DNA of 64,000 nt from Cichorium intybus. Taxonomy: Eukaryota > Streptophyta > Magnoliopsida > Asterales > Asteraceae. The translations under genes were made by a program, and so were the position numbers. The notes beneath the pieces are model-generated. The model had not been told where the DNA came from and made no database searches. It saw nothing but the letters and a program-made list of their open reading frames with translations. The stretch spans positions 67,208,882 to 67,272,881 of the forward strand of contig CM042016.1 of assembly GCA_023525715.1 (NCBI GenBank). Reading direction: 5' to 3'. Shown one piece after another: positions 1 through 12,358 of the stretch (the stretch's first letter is position 1; every line of letters begins with the position of its first letter).

Positions 1-364
1 GTCGAATGATTTTATTCACTGTAAAAGAAATAAGTGCTCCAAGTCTTTTTAACGACGAGCAACTATGAGAGCGTTACAATGAATATTTAACTGTTAAGGA
101 GTACGTACTCAACATCTAGGGTTAAGAGTGTTTTTATACTAGGGTCTAATTGGATAAACACATAATCCAACTAGTTACAGATAAGCATAAAACCCTAAAC
201 ATTATCTACTACAAAAGATAAGTACAAAAAGTCTTTAGATAAGCTTGTTTACTTCGCATCAGCAGTCTCCAACTTCGCATCAACCCTTCGCTTCGCATAT
301 TAATCTCAAGACAGGAACATGTGTACTTCGGATGTCAAATCTCAACACAATCCGAATCCTAACA
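1..364 (-). repeat. SV1 3' LTR (outer end cut by window)
   Basis: This matches 32052-32415 with about 3% mismatch. It ends on the plus strand in CCTAACA, so the LTR starts TGTTAGG on the minus strand. A TATA box (TATAAAAA on the minus strand) lies at 131-138. The inverted pair TTCGGAT/ATCCGAA sits near the U3 start (about 330-356). Confidence 0.93.
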
Positions 365-382
365 TTCTCACCCTTTGTGGTG
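365..382 (-). other. SV1 polypurine tract
   Basis: On the minus strand the LTR start is preceded by CACAAAGGGTGAGAA, a purine-rich primer site for plus-strand DNA synthesis. It lies directly next to TGTTAGG, as expected. Confidence 0.75.
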
Positions 383-403
383 AAGATGCCAGGTATCCGA
401 AGT

Positions 404-2754
404 CTATATCATATGAAATGCTTTTGTCAGTTCCTTCCTTATAGCTATCGACCACTTCAGATGAGCAATAACTTCTTTCTTTGCTTCTTCTGAATTCTCA
501 TTGTTCACTTCAACTCTTGTGATCATTCCTTCAATGAACGTTGTTGGAAATTTCTCCTTTTCGTCCATATCAAAGAACAATTTCTTTAAAGCTCCCTTCT
601 TCATTAATCTTCCCTTGTAAACTACACCCCATGGACTTTGAAAAATCTTTCCATCGTTGTATTTGCTAATTCTAATGAGCTCTTTGTTTGCAGCAGGTAC
701 GTTTTCATTGAACAGCTTCGCAATCTCGAAATCATAGTTGGAAAAATTTATGAAATAAGAACCCAAGAATCTTCCTATCAGCTTTTGACCTCGTGTGAGT
801 GCTATTTGCTTGGATATCTTCGTTTGATTTAAGCTGTAGAAGCGTTCCACCAAAACAATGAAGTCATTTGGGTTCATTAAAGGGAAGTCTGCAACTGTGA
901 ACTTTCTTTCAACCTTTTGTTCACCCTTTCGTACATGGTAAGTAAAGTTCTGATACACATCTTCGAAGAGTGTACCCATTTCAATCCGATCCAGTCCAAC
1001 AATCTTTAAGGAAGACCATACCTCAGTTTGATAAGCAGCCAAGTTTGCATGGAATCTTGCTTTTTGCTCTTGAAATTTTCTTTTGTCTTTGGGATCAAAC
1101 TCAAGGTCAAAGATGTTTATGGCGAACAATTTCGGATTGAATGGTACGTCTAATTGCAGTTCCGTTGAGTTTTCAGTTTCGTAGTACACAAGGGGCACTC
1201 TATCGAACATCTTTATTGCCGGGAAGGAAAGTGTCATTATCGTTTCGAACGTCCAGATTTTATTGACTGGACCCAAGATGGCATTCATTCCCATACGATC
1301 TCTTGATATTGAATACAAATGCCTTAGCTTTTCGTATTCCTCAGACTTTTGTTTCTTCTGTTCTGCTTTTGATAGCTCTTGCAGTATCTTCTTTCCCTTA
1401 TCAACGGAAGGACTTGTCTCTGGAGGTACTTGAGAACTTGTAGTTATTGTTGATGAAGAAAAAGGTGCAGAGCTCTGTCCGATTTTGATTCCACTGGTGA
1501 ATCGTTTGATCAGGCTGGAAGTGGATCCGGTGGTAATCGGAGTTGTTGTAGAGACGGTTGTGTATAGTGGAGATGAGGTGAAGCCAAAAAATGGCTTTGT
1601 TGCTTGAGCTGTTCTGATGGTTGAAGTTTGAGTTAGTGGTGCGAGGGTTGTAAGTGTCGTTGTTGGTGTGAAGGTGGTAATTGTTGCTGTTGGTACGAAG
1701 GTGGTAGTGGTTTGTCTTCTGGTTGGTCGGGAACCTTCTCCCCCTTGTGACGAAGGCACGGAGGGCCTCGGAGCACCAGGTAACCGACTTACTAGAGAGA
1801 GTAAAGGTGCAATGTCCTTTCGGATTGAGTCAGTGGTTTGAGAGACCAAGATCTTCATCTGTTGTTGAGTAATGTTGTTGGCTTCTTTGTATGCGTGGAA
1901 CTCATGCACCATCGGTTCGTACTCAGCGATTGTCTTTTTCACAGCATTAAGATCCATCCGAAGGCTTGTTAATTGAACATCAAACTCCTCAGCGCTTCGT
2001 TTGGATAGATTATCAACCGAAGTGGTCAATGCAGCAAGCTTGGCTTGTACTTCAGTGTCTGCAGAATCGAGCTTGGTTAGGACGTTTTTAAGGCTTGCAT
2101 TGTGCTGATCCTGGAGATGTTGCGTTTTGTCTTCGAACATCTTTTCAACAGATTTGCATCTGAGGTCTATTTTCTCCAGGACATTTCTAGTCATCTGTTT
2201 GACATCGGTTTCGACTAGCTTGACCGCTTCATCAATCTTCGTTTGAACTTTCCCAGTGATTGACTCCTCAAAGGATGTTAGAGAAGTCACCAGAGCCTCA
2301 GAGGTAACCGCCGACCCTTTGTCCGAAGAGTAGGTGGTCTGGGTTTGGATCAGAATGTTGAGTTTCGCATTGAGTTGTCGAAACTGTTTCATGGAGACTA
2401 GGCTGGTGTCTGGTTCATCATCATCATCTTCATCTTGGATATTAATTGGAGCCGTCTCAAAGTAATCTTCCTCTCGTTTATCACTTTCATGGGATAATCG
2501 TGAGTCGGCAAGATCATCCATGAAAAATGAATCTAATGGAGGAGGGATCGCGGTTGTTGTTGTGAAGATGGATGTTGTTTTCGTTGGCGGTGAAGTTGGA
2601 GTATCTTTGACGAACTGATCATCCGATGTGAGATGTGCGTTCACATTAGATGTGTTCACAGAGGTCTCAACATGACTTGTCTCCATATTAGATGTTTCTA
2701 CAGAGGTCATATGTGTAGTCACCATCGGATTTTCAGTTGTTGTAATAAGTGGAG
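404..2754 (-). pseudogene. SV1 ORF3, central and C-terminal part (envelope-like position)
   Basis: An uninterrupted frame of about 780 codons ends 40 bases before the 3' LTR. It is the 3' part of ORF3, cut from its 5' part (20982-22137) by the nested element. In order it shows a Thr/Ser-rich start, an acidic patch, a coiled-coil region (about residues 125-330) with many heptad-like leucines, a motif RLPGAPRPSVP followed by a Gly-rich turn, a Thr/Pro-rich low-complexity stretch, and a charged helical C-terminal domain of about 280 residues. I see no membrane segment, so 'envelope' describes position only. The C-terminal domain matches that of SV2 (ADFPLMNPNDF versus ADFRNMNPTDI). The first four codons of the open frame come from the inserted LTR. 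Confidence 0.8.
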
Positions 2755-3109
2755 TGAGAGACCCCATTTTTCACTGTTTGCAAATACCATGGTTTTTCGT
2801 ATAAATACATGAATACAAAAATACGGTTTGTCAAAAACCGATAATTTACATGCTTAAAACAGTGGGTGTTACAAATCCATATCAAAGTTAACCATAGTAA
2901 GCAAGAAAGGATTAAACCTTGAGTCCAAGACGGGAGCTAACTCGGGCTCCACTCCAGCTATACTTCAACCAATTTTACCTTAGCATTTTAACCTGGAATA
3001 CATGGCAAAACATAAAATACGTAAGACAATAATGTCTCGTGAGTTACATGAGTTTTAGTCTCAAACCTTTAACTTGTTTTCCAATTTTTTTATAAAATTT
3101 ATAACATAA

Positions 3110-3352
3110 AACTTCTGTCAAAACTTTATAGTAATAACATACTATAACTCTTTACTTCCCGAAATCATTTCATAACATACTTTACAAAAATAACATCTTT
3201 CAAAACTTATAGTAGTATCATACTATAACTCTTTACTTTTCGAAATCACTTCATAATATATTTTACAAAAATAACGTCTTTCAAAACTTATAGTAGTATC
3301 ATACTATAACTCTTTACTTTTCGAAATCACTTCATAATATACTTTACAAAAG
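3110..3352. repeat. 81-bp tandem repeat, three copies, in LARD LTR
   Basis: The phrase ACTATAACTCTTTACTT recurs at 3141, 3222 and 3303, a period of 81 bp. The same array is present in LTR B (about 9847-10090) and LTR C (about 16680-16920), so it belongs to the family and is not a local event. Confidence 0.85.
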
Positions 3353-3648
3353 AATAGTTTCTTTCTTACTTTCTTTGACTGGATTTAAAAGCTTGCTGAA
3401 TTTTTATACTTAGGGCCTTAATCACTATAAGTGATACCCCAAGTCTCTATAGCAAGAAAGAACGGATCAATCCTCACCATAGAAGTTGCTTAGGCAATCT
3501 ACTTCGCGATGGGGCTTTTTCCCCAGTAGACCCCTTACCTAACCCGGGTAGGTGGAACATAGTTCCCTTACTAACGCTGCTTGCTACAAATACCAGTCAT
3601 ACAAAATACTTTCTGCTTACTTGAACATTATTCACATACATATAAATA

Positions 3649-3875
3649 GTGGCTAAGTGCCAAACTTCATCATTTTCTGTCTTTATGGCTAAATGCCAAA
3701 TATATAACTTTCTTCACATAATAATCATACGTTTAAAACATGTTTTTATAACATTCTAAGCTTTATGCCAAATCATACTTCCCAACATCTTATGGCTATA
3801 TGCCATTCATACTTGAAAACATGTACAGTTTCTAACCAAAACATACTTCTTAAACATCTTGTGGCTATATGCCAT
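3649..3875. repeat. Array of short TGGC-N5-GCCA palindromes
   Basis: The half-sites TGGC and GCCA enclose a 5-base AT-rich spacer in TGGCTAAGTGCCA, TGGCTAAATGCCA and TGGCTATATGCCA (twice), with a decayed AGCTTTATGCCA between them. Related forms (GGCTTTAAGCC, AGGCTACATGCCT) appear in the internal domain near 7508 and 7565. They could be protein-binding palindromes or small hairpins. Confidence 0.6.
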
Positions 3876-4523
3876 TCATACTAGAAAACATATATAACTT
3901 GTAATCAAAATATACTTTCACATAGTTGGTTCATAGACCAACATACTTTCACTTAATTTAACTTGTAGTTAAAAACATAACTTAAAATATAGCATTATCC
4001 TTTCACAACAAGTTAGAAATAATACTCTTGCATATAATTTCACATATAGAAATTTTATAGGAAATCTAGAAAATACTTACTTGTCATGTACCCCAGAATG
4101 GGTAAAAATACTGCATGTACTCACCTCATGTATTCCTAGTAGATTGTCTAAATGTTCTTTGCATTCATACTCTTTCGTGATCCAATATTCATTTGGCATG
4201 AACCTATAATTAACATGTTTTACATTAACATTAATTATAACTGACTCTATAGTTTATTAGAGTCCTTATTATACCAATATGGTTCATGACAAGTATATAA
4301 CTTATAAATATCTAACTTTATATGTGTCGTATACTTTCCCGAATTATACGTATTTTGCTACAGTATTCTCGGGAGGTCGTATACGTATTCCGACAATTTT
4401 CCATGAAGTTTCATACTATATTGGACTTGTGTTTAAAATTTTAGGTCAAACGGACAAGCTTAGCCCCAATTTCCAAAAATGAAACTTCTAAAACTTCTCT
4501 TAACAGGGGGCTGATTTTTGCTG

Positions 4524-4612
4524 CTGGGCAGAGATCGCGACCCGATCTCCTTATGATCGGGACCCGATCTAGATCGCGGCCTGATCCTTAATAGATCGCG
4601 ACCCGATCTCTG
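4524..4612. repeat. GATCGCGACCCGATC short repeats
   Basis: Four near copies of GATCGCGACCCGATC occur within 90 bp. Equivalent arrays lie at about 11268-11348 in LTR B and 20046-20102 in LTR C; LTR C has one copy fewer. They are CpG-rich in an otherwise AT-rich LTR. Confidence 0.8.
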
Positions 4613-5527
4613 ATGGACAGTCCAGAATCACGATTTTTCAGCTACAAATCCCCATTTTCACCCATTAAGTCCTTATTACTCTACTTAATCAATAGGGGAT
4701 TGTTACTCTACTGAAATTCCTTGAAACTATCTCTTACAACTGACTTCTTCCATCTTTTATGGTATATTAAACTTCATAACAACCATTAAAACCATCTTTG
4801 ATCACAAGGACCCGTGAGATAGGGTTCTTGAGCCAAAAATTGGGTTTTTCCATGATTTCAACAACACCTCTTGAATTAGGTGTGTTTACTTGAGGTTTGA
4901 TCATTAATAGATGGGAGAAACCATTAAAGCCATTTCATATATTAAGATTTCCAAATTTCAGTTTTGACCCGGGAATAAGATACTAAGAACAAGTTCATAA
5001 ACTTGATTTCTTACCTCCACCCACTTGGAAATCTTCTTTCCTTTGCTTGATTCTTCCATTCCAACTCCAATTCCCCGCTCATCTTCTTGAACCCGTGCTC
5101 TCGGTTCTTCCAGAGAGTTCCCAGAACTCTCTTCTATAATTATGGCCATTTATGAGATATTTTCTCATATATATACTTTTCCAACTTTGGCTTAATGACA
5201 TTTCAGCCCCTGAACTTCCATTCTTCATATTTTTAACACTAGAACCCAACTTTTATTACACCAAGTTTTATTTCTTACATTTTACCCAAAAATTCATATT
5301 TTTATTACTTAGAAGTCATTTGGTTGTCAAATGACCATTTTGCCCTTTTTGACTAAATTTCACTATTCGCACATTACAATACAAACTTCACATAAACCGA
5401 TATTTTATAACTTTTTATTACTGTTTTACTGCATTTCCCGCTACATTATTTTACAACTGTCAAAATTTTTGGTATTTACCTTAAGCGTTATCTCGAATAT
5501 AAATTCAAGATTTTTTGGGTCGTTACA

Positions 5528-8500
5528 ACTACCTCCCCTTTATTGGGATTCCGTCCTCGGAATCATCATCCAACTATTAATTTAAGGGATCACTTCTTCC
5601 TTTTCTTCAAAGGTTCTCAGCTCAAGTTTGGTTCATAGTAAATACTTTCTTTTATCAACCCATACTCATATTCTTTATTCTTTTATCTTTTTAGTATTTT
5701 TCTTCTTTGAGTTACTTTTGGTTCTTAATCAACTTTTAGAGATTTCTACTTTCATATTCTTATCAAGAATAACAGCTTACTTTGTAATTCTTCTCATATG
5801 TTTACCAAAACTTCATGAGATTATATTAATCACTTTCTTCACTTATAAAACCCTTCCCAAATACAATTTTGGTAAGATTTTGTATTTATATAATTTTATA
5901 AATACACAATACCTTTCTTTGAAAAAAAATCTTGTCCCTTTACAGACATTTTACTCGAACATAACTTCTTCTTTCTTTTTAGAACTTTTACAACTTCTTA
6001 TCATTACATAGTTGTTCTTTAGATCTTTTAAACTTCACTTTATTATTCTTTATATCTACTAACAATTCTCGACTTATTACTACTCATAAGGAATGCATTC
6101 CTTTTGTTTTATTTCACATCCTTACTTTCCTGTTTGGGACAGAATCTGTCAAAACAATATACCTTTCATAAAAATCTGCATATCTTACTCTAGAAGAATC
6201 GAAACAACATACCGCTTTTTATTTTAGAAACTACACATCAATAGCTTTCTTTCTATGTATAATACACAATGTTTGACCTTGTAAATTTGTACACTTTTAC
6301 TATTGAAGTTGATATATTATTTCTGTCAACTTCCTTCTTTTCCACTTTTGGCTTTTATACTACCAATTGTATACTAATTGTATAATTCTTGTTAGCTTCT
6401 ATACTTCCGCAATCCTCTTCTATATGTTCCACTTTGTAAACGATATGTATTATTTTCTTTAAATACATATCTCTTTTCATTTCGTATATGTATGCTACTA
6501 TTACATCATTATACTTATTACTTTCATTCCGAATCCATCTTTTATAAAATGTCCTTTTCATATACTTCTTACTCATCTCTTACATTATATTTGTATTACT
6601 TTCATTAATACATATGTTATATCACCTTTTTTCTCATGCTATTTGCACATTTCGACATAATAGCAATCCAAGATACTTCTTTCATCCTCCTTTATTAGTT
6701 ATGAGATTTTATTCTCGTTTACTCATTACACTTACTAATACAATTTTGTCTTTTTCATTTCTTAGCTTTCTTAGAGTACTCCTATGAGTACATTTCTTAT
6801 CTTCTAAGTTACCCGTGTACCATTCTCATCTTATTACACTTTTTATGATATTATAATCTCGTGGTGTAATTAGGTTTCACAAATCATATTTATTAACTTC
6901 TTGATCACAAATATCGACTCTCAAACTCTTGTCTCACTTTAGAATTTTACAAATAGACTTTGTTGCTCTCTTTTATCTCTTGATTACTACTTGGTAATCC
7001 CACTCTTTTATCAAATATGTTATTTTATAATTCCAAATTTTCAATTTCTTTATACCTTTTGCATACTTCAAATGGTTTCATGATTACTTTCTAAGTTTGA
7101 CTTTTATAGATAGTCAAAGCTGTAAAGAATTTAATTTCCAACTTTATATACTTTTGGTCGTATTTTTGGTTCCGAATTATCACCGTGGTGCACACCATGG
7201 TCTCAAACTACTTTTTTAACATATATTTACAAGTTTTTAATTATATAATATACTCGTACACATATACATAATTTCCTTTTTGTTTAAGAACTCTAATTAA
7301 GTACTTCATCCATTTTTGTCCCGTGACAATTATCTAACTCAACACTCAATTTACCAATGTCACTTGTGGATAAATTTTCATCCTTTCGGTCTTCTTTCTA
7401 ACATATATCTAAAGGTTTTCAATCTGATGTTCAATTCCTTACTTTCATCTTGTATTCTTCTTTTCTTTCATTTTTTTATCTTACATACTTTTACTTATAA
7501 CTTTCTAGGCTTTAAGCCCCACTTTCTTCCATTATATCTTTTACTATCTTTTCTATGTGTTATAAGGCTACATGCCTAACACATTACATTGATATTTCAT
7601 TTAATCTCCAGTTTTTACACTCTATATATTATATGGGACTTACTTCTTATGTATCTCTAGGTGATACACATTGGTCATTCATTTTCTCATTATATTTCAT
7701 TCTTTTATATTGGGAAGCAATATGCCCAATACATTATTTTGCTCTTTTGCTTCATACTTTATAGTATTCTATTTAGAATAGCTACTTCATAATCACCTTT
7801 ATACTTTTATACCTTGTATAAATTCCAAAACTTACTCATTCATTTATATCTATAATCTCATATCACCATATATATATTTCTTTGTATTTCATAGTTACTA
7901 TCCATGTACTAATCATTACTCACAATCTTTGAATACTTTCACCCGTCACTTCCATTAGAAGTAATAACTTCCTGTTTCTTTATTTTAGTTCTTATCTTGT
8001 CTTTGATTCTTTGTCTAATACTTATTTAGACGTTTACTCTTGTTCTTTACTTCATATGTTTATGACCTGTGGTCATTTCGCTTACATGATTTTAGTTTTC
8101 TTCAATTATCATACATCATTATACTCCTTTATTGCTAGTATTTCTTATTATACTTCCTTCATTTGGTTGTGGAAATTAATTCCGGATAACCAATATTTTA
8201 TCATCATTTTCTTTAAAGTCTTTCATTATATTCCTCTGTTTATCCTCATCATTTGTTTCATCTTTAATTTCTTTCCTAATATTTATTTAGGCATTCAACC
8301 TTTATTTCTCGATTCATATTTGTTTAATCACATTACAATAATGCAATTTACTTGGAATGTCATAATTTTTAACAATTCCCCATTCATCAATTTTTAATTT
8401 GTCATATTTCTCAACTCACCACTATATTTATGACTTGATCAATTGTCCAATATTTGGACACTTTTATTTAACTTCTTTGTTCAACCCTGGCAGTTAGTCT

Positions 8501-9491
8501 TCCACTCTCCGCTACTATTGTCATCTTCTATCTTTAGCTTTTCTCATCATTTTAAACTTATCGTCCTACAACGATATCCTGCTTCCCTTATGCCTTTCAT
8601 ATTCGCACGTCTTTTAGATAAAAAAATTTAAATTCAATGCTCATGCCCAAAGCATACCACTTGCTGGCATTAAATTCTTCTTTACTACTCTTTTACTTTT
8701 ACAAAATTTATGTACTATTAATACATTCCGCTTATAATTTTCGTTCTTCATGTAAGAGTCTTACAACTCTTATATAGGTAATCAATACCCATAATTTCTC
8801 TTTAAGTTGCTGTTATTCATACTTCCTCTCGCCTCGACAGTTATATACTTTAATGTCTTTCAATCTGTCTAAAAAGTATTAATTATCACATTATTTCTTT
8901 TACTTTACCATACTAAGTGGTATATATCCACTGCATTAACTTTTATTACTTATAATCTTTCTTGTTCTTGTTACATAGGCATACAATTCCTATGTTATTC
9001 TTGCTACTCTCTTCACACACCTTACCCACCAGAACGCCATAATTCATTTGCGATACCACCCGTCTCAATATATATCCTGTGATTATGATAATACGGGCCC
9101 ATATTACCATAATCACCTATAAATATTGATTCTGTTGTTACCACAAGGTCTCATGGGACATTGGTTCTTTTAACATATAACACCATTATAAGTACATGGT
9201 GATCACTACTAGAAATCTTACTACTTTATAAACATAGCCTTTAATAAATTCAGACGGTTACGGAAAATATCATATAATTTTCCTAACGGTCAGATTTTTG
9301 CTCACTTTAAACGTTAACTCAACACTTCTTTGTTTTATATATCTCCATACTTTAAATAATGCATAATGTCTTAATCATTTAAGACACCATATAGCACACT
9401 TTCATAAACTAACTTTCCTATAGCATGAGTTTAAGCCTAGGAGTGGAACAAGCCAATCCTAATTCGCTTAAACCTGGCTCCGATACCACCT
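5528..9491 (-). other. LARD internal domain A, non-coding
   Basis: About 3.96 kb lies between LTR A and LTR B. The sense-strand polypurine tract is at 5528-5541 (AAGGGGAGGTAGT on minus) and the primer site at 9476-9488. The sequence is strongly T- and C-rich on the plus strand, so the RNA sense strand is A- and G-rich. No gag, RT or integrase motif is visible in any frame. The longest frames (about 130 codons at 5628 and 8011) read as runs of F, I, Y and L, as expected from T-rich DNA, and I do not call them genes. Confidence 0.85.
9476..9488 (-). other. LARD primer-binding site A (tRNA-iMet type, one change)
   Basis: The minus strand reads TGGTATCGGAGCC, three bases from the LTR start. It differs by one base from the usual TGGTATCAGAGCC complement of initiator-Met tRNA. 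Confidence 0.85.
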
Positions 9492-12358
9492 TGAGACACC
9501 CTATTTTTCACTGTTTGCAAATACCATGGTTTTTCGTATAAATACATGAATATAAAAATACGGTTTGTCAAAAACCGATAATTTACATGCTTAAAACAGT
9601 GGGTGTTACAAATCCATATCAAAATTAACCATAGTAAGCAAGAAAGGATTAAACCTTGAGTCCAAGACGGGAGCTAACTCGGGCTCCACTCCAGCTATAC
9701 TTCAACCAATTTTACCTTAGCATTTTAACCTGGAATACATGGAAAAACATAAAATACGTAAGACAATAATGTCTCGTGAGTTACATGAGTTTTAGACTCA
9801 AACCTTTAACTTCTTTTCCAATTTTTTTATAAAATTTATAACATAAAACTTCTGTCAAAACTTTATAGTAATAACATACTATAACTCTTTACTTCTCGAA
9901 ATCATTTCATAACATACTTTACAAAAATAACATCTTTCAAAACTTATAGTAGTATCATACTATAACTCTTTACTTTTCGAAATCACTTCATAATATACTT
10001 TACAAAAATAACATCTTTCAAAACTTATAGTAGTATCATCCTATAACTCTTTACTTTTCGAAATCACTTCATAATATACTTTACAAAAGAATAGTTTCTT
10101 TCTTACTTTCTTTGACTGGATTTAAAAGCTTGCTGAATTTTTATACTTAGGGCCTTAATCACTATAAGTGATACCCCAAGTCTCTATAGCAAGAAAGAAC
10201 GGATCAATCCTCACCATAGAAGTTGCTTAGGCAATCTACTTCGCGATGGGGCTTTTTCCCCAGTAGACCCCTTACCTAACCCGGGTAAGTGGAACATAGT
10301 TCCCTTACTAACGCTACTTGCTACAAATACCAGTCATACAAAATACTTTCTGCTTACTTGAACATTATTCACATACATATAAATAGTGGCTAAGTGCCAA
10401 ACTTCATCATTTTCTGTCTTTATGGCTAAATGCCAAATATATAACTTTCTTCACATAATAATCATACGTTTAAAACATGTTTTTATAACATTCTAAGCTT
10501 TATGCCAAATCATACTTCCCAACATCTTATGACTATATGCCTTTCATACTTGAAAACATGTACAGTTTGTAACCAAAACATACTTCTTAAACATCTTGTG
10601 GCTATATGCCATTTATACTAGAAAATATATATAACTTGTAATCAAAATATACTTTCACATAGTTGGTTCATAGACCAACATACTTTCACTTAATTTAACT
10701 TGTAGTTAAAAACATAACTTAAAATATTGCATTATCCTTTCACAACAAGTTAGAAATAATACTCTTGCATATAATTTCACATATAGAAATTTTATAGGAA
10801 ATCTAGAAAATACTTACTTGCCATGTACCCCAGAATGGGTAAAAATACTGCATGTACTCACCTCATGTATTGCTAGTAGATTGTCTAAACGTTCTTTGCA
10901 TTCATACTCTTTCGTGATCCAATATTCATTTGGCATGAACCTATAATTAACATGTTTTACATTAACATTAATTATAACTGACTCTATAGTTTATTAGAGT
11001 CCTTATTATACCAATATGGTTCATGACAAGTATATAACTTCTAAATATCTAACTTTATATGTGTCGTATACTTTCCCGAATTATACGTATTTTGCTACAG
11101 TATTCTCGGGAGGTCGTATACGTATTCCGACAATTTTCCATGAAGTTTCATACTATATTGGACTTGTGTTTAAAATTTGAGGTCAAACGGACAAGCTTAG
11201 CCCCAATTTCCAAAAATGAAACTTCTAAAACTTCTCTTAACAGGGGGCTGATTTTTGCTGCTGGGCAGAGATCGCGACCCGATCTCCTTATGATCGCGAC
11301 CCGATCTAGATCGCGGCCCGATCCTTAATAGATCGCGACCCGATCTCTGCTGGACAGTCCAAAATCACGATTTTTCAGTTACAAATCCCCATTTTCACCC
11401 ATTAAGTCCATATTACTCTACTTAATCAATAGGGGATTGTTCTAGGACAAAAACCATTCATTTATTTCAGTTTCTAAACAATGGAATTGGTGATTCCAAT
11501 CCATTTATAGAAATTCCCGTTTTTAGCATTTTTTGTCCAAAAACTGAAATTCCTTGAAACTATCTCTTACAACTGACTTCTTCCATCTTTTATGGTATAT
11601 TAAACTTCATAACAACCATTAAAACCATCTTTGATCACAAGGACCCGTGAGATAGGGTTCTTGAGCCAAAAATTGGGTTTTTCCATGATTTCAACAACAC
11701 CTCTTGAATTAGGTGTGTTTACTTGAGGTTTGATCATTAATAGATGGGAGAAACCATTAAAGCCATTTCATATATTAAGATTTCCAGATTTCAGTTTTGA
11801 CCCGGGAATAAGATACTAAGAACAAGTTCATAAACTTGATTTCTTAACTCCACCCACTTGGAAATCTTCTTTCCTTTGCTTGATTCTTCCATTCCAACTC
11901 CAATTCCCTGCTCATCTTCTTGATCCCGTGCTCTCGGTTCTTCCAGAGAGTTCCCAGAACTCTCTTCTATAATTATGGCCATTTATGAGATATTTTCTTA
12001 TATATATATTTTTCCAACTTTGGCTTAATGACATTTCAGCCCCTGAACTTCCATTCTTCATATTTTTAACACTAGAACCCAACTTTTATTACACCAAGTT
12101 TTATTTCTTACATTTTACCCAAAAATTCATATTTTTATTACTTAGAAGTCATTTGGTTGTCAAATGACCATTTTGCCCTTTTTGACAAAATTTCACTATT
12201 CGCACATTACAATACAAACTTCACATAAACCAATATTTTATAACTTTTTATTACTGTTTTACTGCATTTCCCACTACATTATTTTACAACTGTCAAAATT
12301 TTTGGTATTTACCTTAAGCGTTATCTCGAATATAAATTCAAGATTTTTGGTCGTTACA
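9492..12358 (-). repeat. LARD LTR B (middle LTR, shared)
   Basis: Length 2867 bp. It is flanked by a primer site on one side and a purine tract on the other, so it serves as 3' LTR of internal domain B and 5' LTR of internal domain A. This is the hallmark of unequal recombination between LTRs of identical elements. No target duplication flanks it. Confidence 0.9.

Larger units (their letters stand above)
2755..5527 (-). repeat. LARD LTR A (3' LTR of array)
   Basis: Length 2773 bp. Compared with LTR B it lacks about 94 bp near 4700. It contains an 81-bp tandem repeat, a series of short TGGC/GCCA palindromes and a GATCGCGACCCGATC array, described separately. No coding frame is credible; the short frames seen here recur in all copies only because the copies are duplicates. 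Confidence 0.88.

Noticed and set aside
5628..8631. Several frames of 60-130 codons in LARD internal domain A, repeated in domain B
   Set aside because: They repeat only because the domains are duplicates; they consist of F, I, Y, L and S from T-rich DNA, lie antisense to the element and show no family motif.
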